From Teredinibacter franksiae (GTDB lineage Bacteria > Pseudomonadota > Gammaproteobacteria > Pseudomonadales > Cellvibrionaceae): a DNA stretch of 64,000 nt. Positions within the stretch are counted from its first letter, which is position 1, and each line of letters opens with the position of its first letter. The notes below the pieces were generated by a model. The model was not told the DNA's origin. It made no database searches and saw only the letters and a list, made by a program, of their open reading frames with translations. Positions 62,996 through 64,000 of the stretch are shown here, piece after piece. The position numbers and the translations under genes are program-made. The stretch is from assembly GCF_014218805.1 (NCBI RefSeq), contig NZ_JACJUV010000005.1, positions 9,388 to 73,387 of the forward strand, given 5' to 3'.

Positions 62996-64000
62996 TCCCA
63001 GTCACCACCCAACTCAACCCCACTCCTTACCCAAACCAACCACTTTTGCACATACCCCCTCAAAGCCTCTCGCGAAGCCTTTTGCTCATAAAGCCGAGTG
63101 AGTTTATGCCAGTGATTAACCCAGGTTTTTTGCGCTACTTTTAAGCCTTGCGCGGCCAACTGTGTTGTGCCGCCTTTAAAAAAGTAACCCAAAAATTCCA
63201 CACCTTTACTTAATTTACCAATAAAGGTTTTATCGTGTGCCTTAACCATGCCTACACGATTAAGTACTTGATTCATTATTTTTACGCCACAGCGTAATTG
63301 CCTGCGGGTTTTGCACATTAAAATCCAGTCGTCCATAAATCGGGCGTAAAATAAGTCGTGCTTTTTCGCATGTGCCTCTAACAATGTATCTAATTCACTT
63401 AAATACAGCGCGCCCAATAACGGCGAAAGCGAAGAGCCTTTGGTAATGCCTTTTTCGTTAAAAAACAGCTCACCATTTACATCATCTAAATGATCTAAAA
63501 ACTGTACAATTAAATTGAGCGCCTCGTTATCGGCTACCCTATGCGCCAGTTGTTGCAGCAATACTGTGTGGTTTACCGTGGCGTAATAGGATTTAACATC
63601 AGACTTTAAAACATAGGCATAATCGCCACTACAGGCCTGCGCTTTGCGTACGGCTGCTTTGGTACCGCCATGGCCGGCAAAGTGGTAACAATCTTTTGAG
63701 ATAAACGGAGCGAGGTGTTCGCTTAATACCAGGGTTAAGGCTTTTTGCACTAAGGCATCTTCGGCATTCCACACGCCCAGGCTGTGGCCATCTACCTTTA
63801 CGGCTTTACAGGGACTAAACCTATATTCACCACACAGCAGTTGGTACTGAATAGCGAATTTTCGCTCTTGCCAATGGAAGCGCAGGTGCCATACAGGGTT
63901 ATTGGCGTCGCTGTTTTTTCGTGCTTTGCATAACCAATCGTAGGCTTTATCGAGCACTTCATCCGAGGCGACTTGTACAATAAGCGGGCTTACCCTTGTT
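62938..64000 (-). CDS. Group-II-like reverse transcriptase (5' end beyond the window)
   Basis: The reading frame is open to the window edge (reads TRVSPLIVQVASDEVLDKAYDWL), so the N-terminus is probably outside; a GTG at 63957 is the first start codon seen. RT motifs in order from that GTG: VLKSDVKSYYATV (motif 3, residues ~116-128, catalytic Asp), GITKGSSLSPLLGALYL (motif 4, ~170-186), YARFMDDWIL (motif 5, catalytic Asp pair, ~204-213) and FLGYFF (motif 7, ~255-260). The SP in motif 4 rather than SQ argues against a diversity-generating retroelement RT. There is no maturase or HNH domain. The final LKYGVVT is encoded within a REP-type repeat. Confidence 0.85.
   Translation of the reverse strand, partial: TRVSPLIVQVASDEVLDKAYDWLCKARKNSDANNPVWHLRFHWQERKFAIQYQLLCGEYRFSPCKAVKVDGHSLGVWNAEDALVQKALTLVLSEHLAPFISKDCYHFAGHGGTKAAVRKAQACSGDYAYVLKSDVKSYYATVNHTVLLQQLAHRVADNEALNLIVQFLDHLDDVNGELFFNEKGITKGSSLSPLLGALYLSELDTLLEAHAKKHDLFYARFMDDWILMCKTRRQLRCGVKIMNQVLNRVGMVKAHDKTFIGKLSKGVEFLGYFFKGGTTQLAAQGLKVAQKTWVNHWHKLTRLYEQKASREALRGYVQKWLVWVRSGVELGGDWDCFSEPGADACSLKYGVVT

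Noticed and set aside
62938..64000. Diversity-generating retroelement or retron reverse transcriptase
   Set aside because: Motif 4 reads KGSSLSP rather than the SQ form of DGR enzymes, no template/variable repeat pair was seen, and no retron-type msr/msd structure was recognised in the visible flank.

Overview
The window looks like chromosomal DNA of a free-living gammaproteobacterium with moderate G+C content. A Cellvibrionaceae-type marine or plant-polymer bacterium (Teredinibacter/Saccharophagus-like) is my best guess. Supporting signs are the mltD-gloB-methyltransferase-rnhA-dnaQ block, adjacent fimL and nudC, cysI with a DUF934 gene, a divergent etfD/etfBA locus, and an AddAB-like repair nuclease pair. 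The organism assignment is inference from gene content, not from a marker gene.

Positions 1-44 kb are mostly housekeeping. From the left they hold an HDOD regulator; a cell-wall lytic transglycosylase (mltD), gloB, a methyltransferase, rnhA and dnaQ; the nhaB antiporter; fimL and nudC; sohB and a Kef-type antiporter; sulfite reduction (cysI plus DUF934); three small membrane or exported proteins; cobalamin-dependent methionine synthase (metH) with a palindromic operator-like site; nfuA; DAHP synthase; the AddA/AddB-like pair; a long gene-free stretch ending in a candidate small RNA; tesB; the electron-transfer flavoprotein module (etfD divergent from etfBA); a large sensor-kinase-like protein whose catalytic motifs are degenerate; xthA; and the protease prc.

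Positions 45.4-58.4 kb hold the most interesting system. It is a compact 13-gene minus-strand operon for a contractile type VI secretion apparatus. Its components and order resemble the non-canonical Francisella (T6SS-ii) type more than the standard proteobacterial T6SS-i. The order is tssB, tssC, Hcp/IglC-like, tssK, tssE, a stand-alone beta-helix spike, tssF, a DotU/TssL without a membrane anchor, tssG-like, an IglI/TssA-like gene, a separate VgrG-hub-like gene, a DUF4280 PAAR-like tip (IglG family), and a 260-residue TssM-like protein with a degenerate P-loop. No ClpV, TssJ or full-length TssM is present in the window. Most genes overlap by 4-19 bases, so they are probably co-translated.

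Positions 58.9-64 kb are a repeat-rich accessory area. They hold a REP-associated tyrosine transposase with a C-terminal DnaA-like helix-turn-helix, a small lipoprotein, a duplicated ~340-bp non-coding module, an 80-bp tandem duplication, and at least eight copies of a short GGGGTCAGGTC-type repeat. They also hold a DNase I/CdtB-like (EEP fold) protein and a group-II-like reverse transcriptase cut by the window edge. The last codons of both the nuclease-like gene and the reverse transcriptase lie inside copies of that repeat. A hairpin-rich 1.1-kb non-coding stretch (44.3-45.4 kb) borders the other side of the T6SS operon. Functions and families were assigned by reading motifs; no database search was possible.
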